From Massilia aquatica (GTDB taxonomy: Bacteria > Pseudomonadota > Gammaproteobacteria > Burkholderiales > Burkholderiaceae_D), in the NCBI RefSeq assembly GCF_011682045.1, contig NZ_VVIW01000008.1:180900-244899 (forward strand): a stretch of DNA of 64,000 nt, in the 5' to 3' direction. A model generated the notes under the pieces. That model saw only the letters and a list, made by a program, of their open reading frames with translations. It ran no database searches and was not told where the DNA came from. The position numbers and the translations under genes were made by a program. Shown here in pieces: positions 45,147 to 53,721 of this stretch; the first letter of the stretch is position 1; each line of letters begins with the position of its first letter.

Positions 45147-46028
45147 ATGCGCTTTGACCTGACCGATATTCGCGTGTTCCTGAGCGTGGTGGAATGCGGC
45201 AGCCTGACCCAGGGGGCGCGCAGCATGCACCTGGCACTGGCATCGGTCAGCGAGCGGATTGCCGGCATGGAAGCGGTACTCGGCGCGCCGCTGCTCGAAC
45301 GCAACCGGCGTGGGGTGCGCGTCACCGCCGCAGGCGAAGCCCTGGTCCGGCATGGACGGTCGATCGTGGACCAGGTCGAACAGATGCGCGGCGAGCTGCG
45401 CACCTACGCAACCGGCCTGAAAGGCCGCATCCGGCTGCTGTCGAACACGGCGGCGATGGCGGCCTTCCTGCCGCCCCAGCTTTGCCGGTTCCTGGCGGCC
45501 CATCCCGACCTGTCGATCGACCTGGAAGAGCGGCCCAGCCTGGAAAGCGTGCAGGCGCTGGTGGACCGGCGCGCCGATCTGGGAATCCTGTCGGACGTGA
45601 CCGATTTCGGACCGCTGCAAACGCACCTGATCGCCAGCGACCAGTTGGTCGTCATTGCCAGCCGCGCGCATCGGGTCGCCCGGCAGACCAGCGTGGCCTT
45701 TGCCGATCTGCTGGACGAGCCGATCGTGGGCATGGCCGACACGGCGCTCACCATCCACCTGGCCGAACGCGCGGCGCGCCTGGGCCGCCAGCTCGACTAC
45801 CGCATCCAGTTGCGCAATCCCGAGCATATCGCCATGCTGGTGGAGGCGGGCATCGGCATGTCGATCGTGTCCGACGTGCTGGCCAGGACATTGCGCCGCG
45901 ACCTGGCCATCGTGCCGCTGTCGGAAGCGTGGGCCACGCGCCAGCTGTACCTGTGCGCACGCGACTTTGCGGCACTGACCCCGCACGCGCAACTGCTGGC
46001 ACAGCAAATGCTCAACCCCGCTAGGTAA
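45147..46028 (+). CDS. LysR-family transcriptional regulator, second
   Basis: From the ATG at 45147 the protein has 293 residues. The helix-turn-helix is in LTQGARSMHLALASVSERIAGME and the effector domain follows (LRLLSN-like core, then LPPQLCRFLAAHPDLSIDLE, which is the usual inter-domain and first effector strand). An in-frame start at 45048 would run through the palindrome, so it is not used. Target genes are not evident apart from the divergent small membrane gene; no functional link to the sox operon is visible in the sequence. Confidence 0.88.
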   Translation: MRFDLTDIRVFLSVVECGSLTQGARSMHLALASVSERIAGMEAVLGAPLLERNRRGVRVTAAGEALVRHGRSIVDQVEQMRGELRTYATGLKGRIRLLSNTAAMAAFLPPQLCRFLAAHPDLSIDLEERPSLESVQALVDRRADLGILSDVTDFGPLQTHLIASDQLVVIASRAHRVARQTSVAFADLLDEPIVGMADTALTIHLAERAARLGRQLDYRIQLRNPEHIAMLVEAGIGMSIVSDVLARTLRRDLAIVPLSEAWATRQLYLCARDFAALTPHAQLLAQQMLNPAR

Positions 46029-46176
46029 GTACGCAGACACGGCGTCCAGACGGCAGGGCTTCGGGTGTGTTGTTTTCCGCAGCGCAACATCGAAATCGCT
46101 TGTGCAAGCCGTGCGAATTTGGTTTCATGCGTATATCGGCATTTCTTTAAACCTGAACTGTTAACCTGAACTACGC

Positions 46177-46545
46177 ATGGATCCAGACCTCGACAGCGAA
46201 CAGATGAGCGAAGTGTTCGAAGAAGTCTCGAACTATTTTGCGCTGCTGTCGGAACCGACCCGGCTCAAGATCCTGCACGCGCTGTGCAACGGCGAGCGCA
46301 CCGTGGGTGCCATCGTCGGCGACATCGGCGCCACGCAGGCGAATGTGTCGCGCCAGCTGAACATGCTGTACCGCGCCCGCATCCTCGGGCGCCGCAAGGA
46401 AGGCGCGCAGGTGTATTACCGCATCGAAGACCAGAACACCATCGCCCTGTGCCGCACGGTGTGCAGCCAGATGGCGGAAAAGGTCAAGAGCAGCCGCCGC
46501 ATGGGGCAGGGCGCAATCCAGGGATTCATGGGAGCGGACGCCTGA
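46177..46545 (+). CDS. ArsR-family thiol-reactive regulator of the sox operon (SoxR/SqrR/BigR-like)
   Basis: A 122-residue winged-helix repressor (LLSEPTRLKILHAL, then ATQANVSRQLNMLYRA as the recognition region and RRKEGAQVYYRI as the wing). It has three cysteines: Cys37 in ALCNGER, and Cys92 and Cys96 in LCRTVCSQ. Two cysteines at comparable places form a tetrasulfide or disulfide with persulfides in SqrR/BigR/SoxR proteins and release DNA. It sits 131 bases upstream of soxC in the same direction, with an AT-rich gap between that is a likely operator. Role inferred from context and cysteine pattern. Confidence 0.8.
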   Translation: MDPDLDSEQMSEVFEEVSNYFALLSEPTRLKILHALCNGERTVGAIVGDIGATQANVSRQLNMLYRARILGRRKEGAQVYYRIEDQNTIALCRTVCSQMAEKVKSSRRMGQGAIQGFMGADA

Positions 46546-46573
46546 GGCTGCTGGGCGAGAATGATGTCGAAGT

Positions 46574-46617
46574 TGCAATATGCTTATTTGGTTATATTTG
46601 CATATGGTCATATAAGT
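46574..46617. promoter_or_regulatory. AT-rich imperfect inverted repeats, candidate sox operator/promoter
   Basis: The only AT-rich patch between the ArsR gene and soxC, with several short inverted ATATGC/GCATAT and CTTAT/ATAAG motifs. It is a reasonable place for the ArsR-family repressor and the soxC promoter, but the exact site is not certain. Confidence 0.35.
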
Positions 46618-46676
46618 AAGTAGTAGTGGCAGCCGCATGCGGCGCCGTTCAACCAGGCAAGCGAGAGGCAGTGGCA

Positions 46677-48029
46677 ATGACGACTCCGATACGCAAAACC
46701 GGCCGTGTGCAGGCCGCCCCAGAACATTTTCTCGACAGTGCGCTGATCGAGGACATCAACCGCGCCGGCGTCGATGGCGCCCGGCGCGGCTTCCTGCGGC
46801 GCAGTTTCCTCGCCGCCGGCGCCGCCATGGGGGCCGGCACGGCACTGGCCCAGGACGGCGGCGCCGGCGACCCCAACATCCTGGTCCTGCCCGAGCATTC
46901 GCGCACCCTCGGCAAACCGGTCGCGACCCATCCCTACGGCCAGCCCTCGCAGTACGAGGCCAACCTGCAGCGGCGCGAGTCGCCCGGGCTGACCCGGGTC
47001 GGTGCGGCGTCGGTCTCGTTCACGCCCTTGCAGGGCTTGTTCGGCATCATCACGCCGTCCGGATTGCACTTCGAGCGCCACCATCAGGGCTGGCACGATA
47101 TCGACCCGTCCAAACACCGTTTCATGATCAATGGCCTGGTGAAGAACCCCAAGGTCTACACCATGGACGACCTGATGCGCATGCCGTCGGTCTCGCGCAT
47201 GCATTTCATCGAGTGCGGCGCCAACACCGCGATGGAGTGGGGCAATGTGGCGGTGCCCTCGGTCCAGTATTCGCACGGCATGCTCAGTTGCAGCGAGTTC
47301 ACCGGCGTGCCGCTCTCCGTGCTGCTCGACGACTGCGGTATCGACAAGCGCCGCGCCAAGGTGGTGCTGGCCGAAGGCGCCGACGGCTCGTCCATGACGC
47401 GCACCATCTCGCTCGAACGCGCGCTCGACGACGTGATCGTGGCCTGGGCCATGAATGGCGAAATGCTGCGCCCGGAACATGGCTACCCCTTGCGCCTGGT
47501 GGTGCCCGGCGTGCAGGGCGTGTCCTGGGTTAAATGGCTGCGTCGCATCGAAGTGGGCGACCAGCCCTACGCCACCAAGGACGAGGCGCTGCACTACATC
47601 GATGCGCTGCCGGACGGCACCTTCCGCCAGTACACCTCGATCCAGGAGTGCAAGTCGGTGATCACCACGCCCTCGGCCGGCCAGCGCCTGCAGGGTACCG
47701 GCTACTACAACATCACCGGGCTGGCCTGGTCCGGGCGCGGCAAGGTCAAGCGGGTCGACGTTTCCGTTGACGGCGGGCGCAACTGGCGCACGGCGCGCCT
47801 GGAAACGCCGCTGCTGTCGAAATGCCTGACCCGTTTCAACATCGACTGGGACTGGGACGGCACGCCGGCCGTACTGCAATCGCGCGCCATTGACGAGACC
47901 GGGTACGTGCAGCCGAAGATCAACGAACTGCGCGCGGTGCGCGGCACCCGTTCCATTTATCACAACAATGCAATCCAGTCGTGGCAGGTTGCGCAATCGG
48001 GCGAGGTGTCGAATGTCCAGGTCTACTAA
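46677..48029 (+). CDS. soxC: sulfane dehydrogenase subunit SoxC (molybdenum)
   Basis: A 450-residue Moco enzyme of the sulfite oxidase family. A Tat signal is seen near residues 41-50 (RRSFLAAGAA). The molybdenum ligand is the cysteine in FIECGANT (Cys180), and the dimerisation domain follows (GYYNITGLAWSGRGKVKRV). With SoxD it oxidises the sulfane sulfur still bound to SoxY, giving full sulfate formation without sulfur globules. GAGAGG precedes the ATG at 46677. First gene of the operon; its end overlaps soxD by 17 bases. Confidence 0.92.
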   Translation: MTTPIRKTGRVQAAPEHFLDSALIEDINRAGVDGARRGFLRRSFLAAGAAMGAGTALAQDGGAGDPNILVLPEHSRTLGKPVATHPYGQPSQYEANLQRRESPGLTRVGAASVSFTPLQGLFGIITPSGLHFERHHQGWHDIDPSKHRFMINGLVKNPKVYTMDDLMRMPSVSRMHFIECGANTAMEWGNVAVPSVQYSHGMLSCSEFTGVPLSVLLDDCGIDKRRAKVVLAEGADGSSMTRTISLERALDDVIVAWAMNGEMLRPEHGYPLRLVVPGVQGVSWVKWLRRIEVGDQPYATKDEALHYIDALPDGTFRQYTSIQECKSVITTPSAGQRLQGTGYYNITGLAWSGRGKVKRVDVSVDGGRNWRTARLETPLLSKCLTRFNIDWDWDGTPAVLQSRAIDETGYVQPKINELRAVRGTRSIYHNNAIQSWQVAQSGEVSNVQVY

Positions 48030-49074
48030 AGCGGCGCTCGCGCTGGCGATCGTGGTGCTGTTGTTGAACGCCGGCGCCGCCCCGGCAAGCAAGCCCGGGC
48101 GCACCGCCACGGCGCAGGAAGTGGCCGCCTGGGATATCGACGTGCGGCCCGATTTTACCGGCCTGCCCAAGGGCTCGGGCAGCGTGCTGACGGGGCAGGC
48201 GGTGTGGGAAGGCAAATGCGCGTCCTGCCACGGCACCTTCGGCGAGTCGAACGAGGTATTCACGCCGCTGATCGGCGGCACCACGGCCGAGGATGTCGCC
48301 AAGGGCAGGGTGGCCTCGCTGGTCAACGGCCGCCAGCCGCAAAAGACCACCCTGATGAAAGTGGCCACCGTATCGACCCTGTGGGACTACATCAACCGCG
48401 CCATGCCCTGGACCGCGCCCAAGTCGCTCACCACCGACGAGGTGTACGCGGTGACCGCCTACATGCTCAACATGGGCGAGGTGGTGGCGGACGACTTTGT
48501 GCTGTCGGACCAGACCATGGCGCAGGCCCAGCAGCGCATGCCGAACCGCAACGGCATGGTCACCAGCCACGGCTTGTGGGATGTCAAGGGCAAGCCCGAC
48601 GTGAAAAGCGTGGCCTGCATGAAGAATTGCCCGGTCGAGGCCAGCGTGCGCTCGTCGCTGCCGGAGGCGGCGCGCAACGCCCACGGCAACCTGGCGCAGC
48701 AGACACGCGGCTTCGGCGCCACCCGTGGCGTCGATACAACCCAGCCCGCTCCCGCGAGCCGCCTGGCATCCGCCGCGCCGGCGCCGGCGCCCGCACCGGC
48801 ACCCGCCGACGCGCCCGGCAAGGCCGTCCTGCCGCTGCTTGAGCAGAATGCCTGCATGGCGTGCCACGCCGTCGATACCAAGATCGTGGGGCCGAGTTTC
48901 AAGGCGGTGCGAGAAAAATATATGGGTGACGGCGCGGCCGCCACAAGGCTGGCGGACAAGGTGAAAAAGGGCAGCAACGGCGCCTGGGGGCCGATACCGA
49001 TGCCGCCCCAGGGCCATCTCAAGGATGCCGATATCGCCGCGATGGTCGGTTGGATTCTTGCAACACCCAAATGA
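48013..49074 (+). CDS. soxD: diheme cytochrome c SoxD, sulfane dehydrogenase subunit
   Basis: A 353-residue periplasmic cytochrome. A signal-peptide helix (ALALAIVVLLLNAG) is followed by the first heme site CASCH (Cys69, Cys72, His73) and, after a proline/alanine-rich hinge, a second CMACH (Cys281, Cys284, His285). It takes electrons from SoxC and passes them to soluble cytochromes. The Ala-Pro linker near 250-270 is longer than usual but of low complexity. Overlaps the soxC end by 17 bases. Confidence 0.9.
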   Translation: MSRSTKAALALAIVVLLLNAGAAPASKPGRTATAQEVAAWDIDVRPDFTGLPKGSGSVLTGQAVWEGKCASCHGTFGESNEVFTPLIGGTTAEDVAKGRVASLVNGRQPQKTTLMKVATVSTLWDYINRAMPWTAPKSLTTDEVYAVTAYMLNMGEVVADDFVLSDQTMAQAQQRMPNRNGMVTSHGLWDVKGKPDVKSVACMKNCPVEASVRSSLPEAARNAHGNLAQQTRGFGATRGVDTTQPAPASRLASAAPAPAPAPAPADAPGKAVLPLLEQNACMACHAVDTKIVGPSFKAVREKYMGDGAAATRLADKVKKGSNGAWGPIPMPPQGHLKDADIAAMVGWILATPK

Positions 49075-49144
49075 ACGGATGTGCCTGGCGGCTACCCGGA
49101 TCGGGTAGTCTTGTTTCAAAGTGTAGTATTAATTGGAGAAGATG

Positions 49145-49606
49145 ATGAATCAGAGTCGACGCAACCTTATGCGTATTACCTCGGTGCTGGGCGCGGCATT
49201 TGCCGCCGGCCTGCTCAAACCGTCCGACGTGTTCGCGGCTGAATGGAGCCAGAAAGTGTTCGACGCCAAGAGCCTGGAGGCAGTGGTCAAGGAGCTCGGC
49301 GGCGACAAATTCGTCATCAGCCCCGACATCTCGATCAGCGGCCCCGACATCGCCGAAAACGGCGCCGTGGTGCCGGTTTCGGTCGCCAGCAAGGCGCCCA
49401 ACACCGATTTCATGGCGATCCTGGTCGAAAAGAACCCGAACAGCATGTCGGCCAGCTTCAACATTCCTCCCGGCACCGAAGCGGCGGTCACCACGCGGGT
49501 CAAAATGGGCGGCACCTCCAACGTGCACGCGCTGGTGCGCGCCGACGGCAAATGGCTGGTGGCGTCCAAGGAAATCAAGGTCACCCTCGGCGGCTGCGGC
49601 GGCTGA
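49145..49606 (+). CDS. soxY: SoxY, thiosulfate-carrier protein
   Basis: A 153-residue carrier. The N-terminus has a Tat-type motif (SRRNLMRI). The mature protein ends in GGCGG with Cys151 as the swinging thiol that carries thiosulfate-derived sulfur between Sox enzymes. GGAG is 6 bases before the ATG at 49145; an ATG at 49142 is also possible. It pairs with SoxZ, encoded 41 bases downstream. Confidence 0.93.
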   Translation: MNQSRRNLMRITSVLGAAFAAGLLKPSDVFAAEWSQKVFDAKSLEAVVKELGGDKFVISPDISISGPDIAENGAVVPVSVASKAPNTDFMAILVEKNPNSMSASFNIPPGTEAAVTTRVKMGGTSNVHALVRADGKWLVASKEIKVTLGGCGG

Positions 49607-49647
49607 GCCGCTTCACCCTCATTCCCCCATCGACAAAGGAAACCATC

Positions 49648-49959
49648 ATGGCTGATCCAATGCGCATTCGCGCCAGCGCCACCGGCGAGCTGGTTGAAGT
49701 CAAAATCCTCATGCGGCACGACATGGAAACCGGGCAACGCAAGGATGCGGCCGGCAAAGTCGTACCCGCCCATTTCATCAAGACCCTGGTCGCCAAGGTC
49801 GGCGACAAGGTCGTGTTCGACGCCAACTTCGGCCCCTCCGTTTCCAAGGACCCGTTCCTCTCGTTCAAGTTCAAGGGCGCGGCCAAGGGCGACAAGGTCA
49901 GCGTGACCTGGGTCGACACGGCCGGCGACACCCGCACCGACGAAGGCACGATCACCTAA
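49648..49959 (+). CDS. soxZ: SoxZ, partner of SoxY
   Basis: A 103-residue beta-sandwich protein beginning MADPMRIRASATGELVEVK and containing KILMRHDMETG and HFIKTLVAKVGD, the usual SoxZ blocks. It has no signal and is exported bound to SoxY through the latter's Tat signal. The SoxYZ complex is the scaffold for sulfur oxidation in the periplasm. AAAGGA lies 8-9 bases upstream. Confidence 0.93.
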   Translation: MADPMRIRASATGELVEVKILMRHDMETGQRKDAAGKVVPAHFIKTLVAKVGDKVVFDANFGPSVSKDPFLSFKFKGAAKGDKVSVTWVDTAGDTRTDEGTIT

Positions 49960-49997
49960 GTAATCAGTTCTTCACGCACAATAACAAGGAGACGACC

Positions 49998-50804
49998 ATG
50001 ATCCACCCGCGCACAGTTGTGCTCGCTACGGGACTGCTGGCCACGCTCGGCGCGGCAGTCGCGCAGACGTCCAGTACCGACGAGATTGCGAAATACCGCC
50101 AGATGCTGGCCGACGGCAATCCCGCCGAACTGTGGGAAATGCGCGGCGAAGAACTGTGGAAGACCAAGACAGGTTCCAACAAGGTGTCGCTGGAGCAGTG
50201 CGACTTCGGCAAGGGCCCGGGCGTGCTCAAGGGCGCGTACGCCGAACTGCCGCGTTACTTCAAGGATGTGAACAAGGTGATGGACCTCGAACAGCGCCTG
50301 CTCCATTGCCGCGTCACCCTGCAGGGTTTGACGCCAGCCGAGGCCGCCAAGACGCCGTTCGGCGCGGCCGGAAAAAAGTCCGATATCGAAGCGCTGGTCT
50401 CGTACATTACCGCCGAGTCGCGCGGCATGAAAATGGCGGTCTCGACCGCGCACCCGATGGAACAGCGCGCCTACGAAACCGGCAAGCAGCTGTTCTTCTA
50501 CCGTGGCGGCTCGCACGACTTCGCCTGCGCCACCTGCCATTCGGTCGACGGGCAGCGCATCCGCCTGCAGGAGTTGCCGAACATCCTCAACCCCATCAAT
50601 GCCCAGGCCGCCTACACCACCTGGCCGGCCTACCGGGTGTCGCAGGGGGAAGTGCGCACCATGCAGCATCGGCTGACCGATTGCTTTCGCCAGCAGCGCT
50701 TTCCGGAGCCGCTGTACGCCTCCGACGTGCTGACGGCGGTGACGATGTTCCTGGCAAAAAACGCGAACGGCGGCGTGTACGCCGGTCCGGCCTTGAAACG
50801 ATAG
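49998..50804 (+). CDS. soxA: SoxA, c-type cytochrome of the SoxAX complex
   Basis: A 268-residue periplasmic protein with a Sec signal (cleaved near AVAQ). It has one heme-binding site, CATCH (Cys177, Cys180, His181). The catalytic cysteine that becomes the persulfide ligand is Cys229 in LTDCFRQQRFPEP. The N-terminal half lacks a second CxxCH but keeps Cys68 and Cys104, matching monoheme SoxA proteins. With SoxX it links thiosulfate to SoxY oxidatively. Starts 38 bases after soxZ. Confidence 0.92.
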   Translation: MIHPRTVVLATGLLATLGAAVAQTSSTDEIAKYRQMLADGNPAELWEMRGEELWKTKTGSNKVSLEQCDFGKGPGVLKGAYAELPRYFKDVNKVMDLEQRLLHCRVTLQGLTPAEAAKTPFGAAGKKSDIEALVSYITAESRGMKMAVSTAHPMEQRAYETGKQLFFYRGGSHDFACATCHSVDGQRIRLQELPNILNPINAQAAYTTWPAYRVSQGEVRTMQHRLTDCFRQQRFPEPLYASDVLTAVTMFLAKNANGGVYAGPALKR

Positions 50805-50814
50805 GGGAGTTCAC

Positions 50815-51438
50815 ATGACACCAATCGCACGCATCATCCTGGCGGCCTGCGGCGCCGCCACCATTGCCGGTTGCGCCACCGTGGCGGCCGACACCGATTA
50901 CCGCAAGGCCGCGCTCGACCTGATCCGGCAAGATTTCCGCTCGGCCGGCCCGGCCAAGGTCGAGCGCATCGCCGCCCAGGACGAATCCCAGCAACTGTGC
51001 AGCCAGTACCCCAGCGCGCGTCCGCCCGAGGTGGCGGCGCGCATCGAGGCGGCCCAGCTGGCGGCGGTCAAGCCGCCCGTTGACGGCAAATACCTCGGCA
51101 AATGGCAGGAAGGCGAGAAGATCGCGCAGAACGGGCGCGGCATGCAGTCGTCGGACGCGATCGGTGCGGTCAACGGCGGCAATTGCTACGCCTGTCACCA
51201 GATCACGAAGAAAGAAATCTCGTTCGGCAATATCGGCCCCTCCCTGTACCAGTACGGAAAACTGCGCGGCAACAGCGATGAGATCCTGAAATACACCTGG
51301 AACAAGCTGTACAACGCGCAAGCCTACAACGCCTGCTCGACCATGCCGCGCTTCGGCCATAACGGCGTGCTGACCGAAGCCCAGCTCAAGGACGTGATGG
51401 CGCTGCTGCTCGATCCCGCGTCTCCCGTCAACGAGTAG
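50815..51438 (+). CDS. soxX: SoxX, c-type cytochrome, with possible lipobox
   Basis: A 207-residue monoheme cytochrome with CYACH (Cys124, Cys127, His128) and a likely distal methionine in ACSTMPRFGH. The signal reads ACGAATIAGC, ending with a lipobox-like cysteine (Cys20), so it may be a lipoprotein attached to the membrane; a soluble form is usual in the family. It is longer than small SoxX proteins, with an N-terminal insert of about 80 residues. It follows soxA after 10 bases. Confidence 0.9.
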   Translation: MTPIARIILAACGAATIAGCATVAADTDYRKAALDLIRQDFRSAGPAKVERIAAQDESQQLCSQYPSARPPEVAARIEAAQLAAVKPPVDGKYLGKWQEGEKIAQNGRGMQSSDAIGAVNGGNCYACHQITKKEISFGNIGPSLYQYGKLRGNSDEILKYTWNKLYNAQAYNACSTMPRFGHNGVLTEAQLKDVMALLLDPASPVNE

Positions 51439-51459
51439 CAGTTCTAACGAGGAGTCACC

Positions 51460-53178
51460 ATGGGAATGAACCGGCGCGAATTTGCGCAACTGATGGGCAT
51501 CGCCGCCGCCGGCGGCATGCTGCTCGGCTCGAAAGCGGCACTGGGCGCGCCGTCGCCGGGGGCGCTGTACGACTTGCCACGTTACGGCAATGTGCATTTC
51601 CTGCACTTTACCGATTGCCACGCGCAACTGAACCCGGTGCATTTTCGCGAGCCCAGCGTCAATCTCGGCATTGGCCAGGCGGCCGGCAAGATGCCGCACC
51701 TGGTCGGCGAAGCGCTGCTCAGGCAGGTCAACATCAAACCGAACACGCCGCAGGCGCACGCTTTTACCGCGCTCAACTTCGAGCAGGCCGCGCGCACCTA
51801 CGGCAAGGTGGGCGGCTTTGCGCACCTGGCCACCCTGGTCAAACGGCTGCGCGGCGCGCGCCCCGGGGCGCTGCTGCTCGACGGCGGCGACACCTGGCAG
51901 GGCTCGGGCACGGCCCTGTGGACCCGCGGCCAGGACATGGTCGATTGCGGCCTGCTGCTGGGCGTGGACGTCATGACCGCACACTGGGAAATGACCCTGG
52001 GCGACAAGCGCGTGCAAGAAATCGTCGGCAAGGATTTCAAGGGCAAGGTCGATTTCGTGGCGCAAAACGTCAGCACCACCGATTTTGGCGACCCGGTGTT
52101 CGCCCCCTACGTGATCAAGGAAATGAACGGCGTGCCGGTGGCGATTATCGGGCAGGCGTTTCCGTACACGCCGATCGCCAATCCGCGCTACCTGACGCCC
52201 GACTGGAGCTTCGGCATCCAGGAAGAAAACATGCAGAAGATGGTGGACGAGGCCCGTGCCAAGGGCGCCAGGGTGGTGGTGGTCCTGTCGCACAACGGCA
52301 TGGACGTGGACCTGAAAATGGCCTCGCGCGTGCGCGGCATCGACGCCATTCTGGGGGGCCACACGCACGACGGCGTGCCGCAGCCGGTGATCGTTTCCAA
52401 CGGCGGCGGCAAGACCCTGGTGACGAATGCCGGCAGCAACGGCAAGTTCCTGGGCGTACTCGACTTCGACGTGCGCGGCGGCCAGGTGCGCAACTTCCAG
52501 TACCGCCTGCTGCCGGTGTTTTCCAACTTCCTGCCGGCCGACAAGGAGATGGCCGCGCTCATCCAGAAGGTGCGCGCCCCGTATGAAAGCAAGCTGAACG
52601 AAAAACTGGCAATGACCCAAGGCCTTCTTTACCGGCGCGGCAACTTTAACGGCACCTTCGACCAGTTGATCATCGACGCGCTGATGGACGTCAAGGGCGC
52701 CGACATCGCCTTTTCGCCCGGCTTTCGCTGGGGCACCTCGCTGTTGCCCGACAGCCCGATCCTGATGGAACACCTGATGGACCAGACCGCCACAACCTAT
52801 TCGTACAGCACCCTGACCGGGATGAACGGCGCCACCATCAAGACCATCCTGGAGGACGTGGCCGACAACCTGTTCAATCCCGACCCGTACTACCAGCAGG
52901 GCGGCGACATGGTGCGGGTGGGCGGCATGACCTACGCCATCGATCCGAACGCGGCGATGGGTGCGCGCATCAGCGACATGCGCCTGCACGGTAAACCGCT
53001 CGACGCCGGCAAGACCTACAAGGTGGCCGGCTGGGCGCCGGTGGCCGAGGGCGCCACGGGCGAGCCGGTCTGGGATGTGGTGGCGCAGTGGTTGCGGCAG
53101 CAGAAAACCGTCACCCCGCGCAAGCTCAACACGCCGCGCCTGATCGGCGTGCAGGGCAATCCGGGCATCATCGCATGA
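51460..53178 (+). CDS. soxB: SoxB, sulfate thiohydrolase
   Basis: A 572-residue dimanganese enzyme of the 5'-nucleotidase/metallophosphatase family with a Tat-type N-terminus (NRREFAQLMG). Metal-binding motifs are HFTDCHAQL, LDGGDTWQGSG, TAHWEMTLG, LSHNGMDVD and GGHTHDGVP. It releases sulfate from the SoxY-bound sulfonate. GAGGAG lies 5 bases before the ATG at 51460. The gene ends by ATGA overlap with the thioredoxin-like gene. Confidence 0.95.
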   Translation: MGMNRREFAQLMGIAAAGGMLLGSKAALGAPSPGALYDLPRYGNVHFLHFTDCHAQLNPVHFREPSVNLGIGQAAGKMPHLVGEALLRQVNIKPNTPQAHAFTALNFEQAARTYGKVGGFAHLATLVKRLRGARPGALLLDGGDTWQGSGTALWTRGQDMVDCGLLLGVDVMTAHWEMTLGDKRVQEIVGKDFKGKVDFVAQNVSTTDFGDPVFAPYVIKEMNGVPVAIIGQAFPYTPIANPRYLTPDWSFGIQEENMQKMVDEARAKGARVVVVLSHNGMDVDLKMASRVRGIDAILGGHTHDGVPQPVIVSNGGGKTLVTNAGSNGKFLGVLDFDVRGGQVRNFQYRLLPVFSNFLPADKEMAALIQKVRAPYESKLNEKLAMTQGLLYRRGNFNGTFDQLIIDALMDVKGADIAFSPGFRWGTSLLPDSPILMEHLMDQTATTYSYSTLTGMNGATIKTILEDVADNLFNPDPYYQQGGDMVRVGGMTYAIDPNAAMGARISDMRLHGKPLDAGKTYKVAGWAPVAEGATGEPVWDVVAQWLRQQKTVTPRKLNTPRLIGVQGNPGIIA

Positions 53179-53699
53179 CACGCCAGGGCGCCATGATCGG
53201 CGTTGTCGCGGCCGCCGCCTGGCTGCGCCGCCAGGCGGCCTTGCTGGCGGTGCTGGCGCTGCTCGGGACCGATACCATGGGCGCCAGCGTGCAGGCGCTG
53301 GCCGCACCAACCGACCTGGCCGCCGATGCGCTGCTGGCGGCGCAGCGTGGCCAGCCCTTGCTGCTGCTGTTCTCGCTGCCCGGCTGCGGCTACTGCGACG
53401 TGGTGCGCCGCAATTACCTGGCACCGCTCACGCGCGACGGCGCCGAACAGACGCGCCCCGTGGTGCGCGAAGTCGGACTGGCCGGCACCACGCCCTTCAA
53501 AGGATTCGACAGCGCGGCGATCGACGGCGCCGCGCTGGCCGCCCGCTACCAGGTGCGCATCGCCCCGACCGTGCTGCTGCTCGACGCCAGGGGCGCGCTG
53601 CTGGCGCCGCCGCTGGCAGGTGGCGATGTCTCGGGCATGTACGGCGCTTACCTCGACGAGGCGCTGGCCGAGGCGCAGCGCAAGATCGCCGCCCATTAA
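53175..53699 (+). CDS. exported thioredoxin-like protein (SoxW-type)
   Basis: A 174-residue protein that overlaps the soxB stop by ATGA. A hydrophobic N-terminus (LLAVLALLGT) suggests export. The redox motif GCGYC (Cys71 and Cys74) and a later cis-proline region (IAPTVLLLDA) define a thioredoxin fold, close to the SoxW family that keeps SoxYZ thiols reduced. No SoxV/CcdA-type transmembrane electron donor gene is next to it, so its reductant source is elsewhere. Confidence 0.8.
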   Translation: MTRQGAMIGVVAAAAWLRRQAALLAVLALLGTDTMGASVQALAAPTDLAADALLAAQRGQPLLLLFSLPGCGYCDVVRRNYLAPLTRDGAEQTRPVVREVGLAGTTPFKGFDSAAIDGAALAARYQVRIAPTVLLLDARGALLAPPLAGGDVSGMYGAYLDEALAEAQRKIAAH

Positions 53700-53721
53700 G
53701 TACCATGTGAAAGGAACCGAC

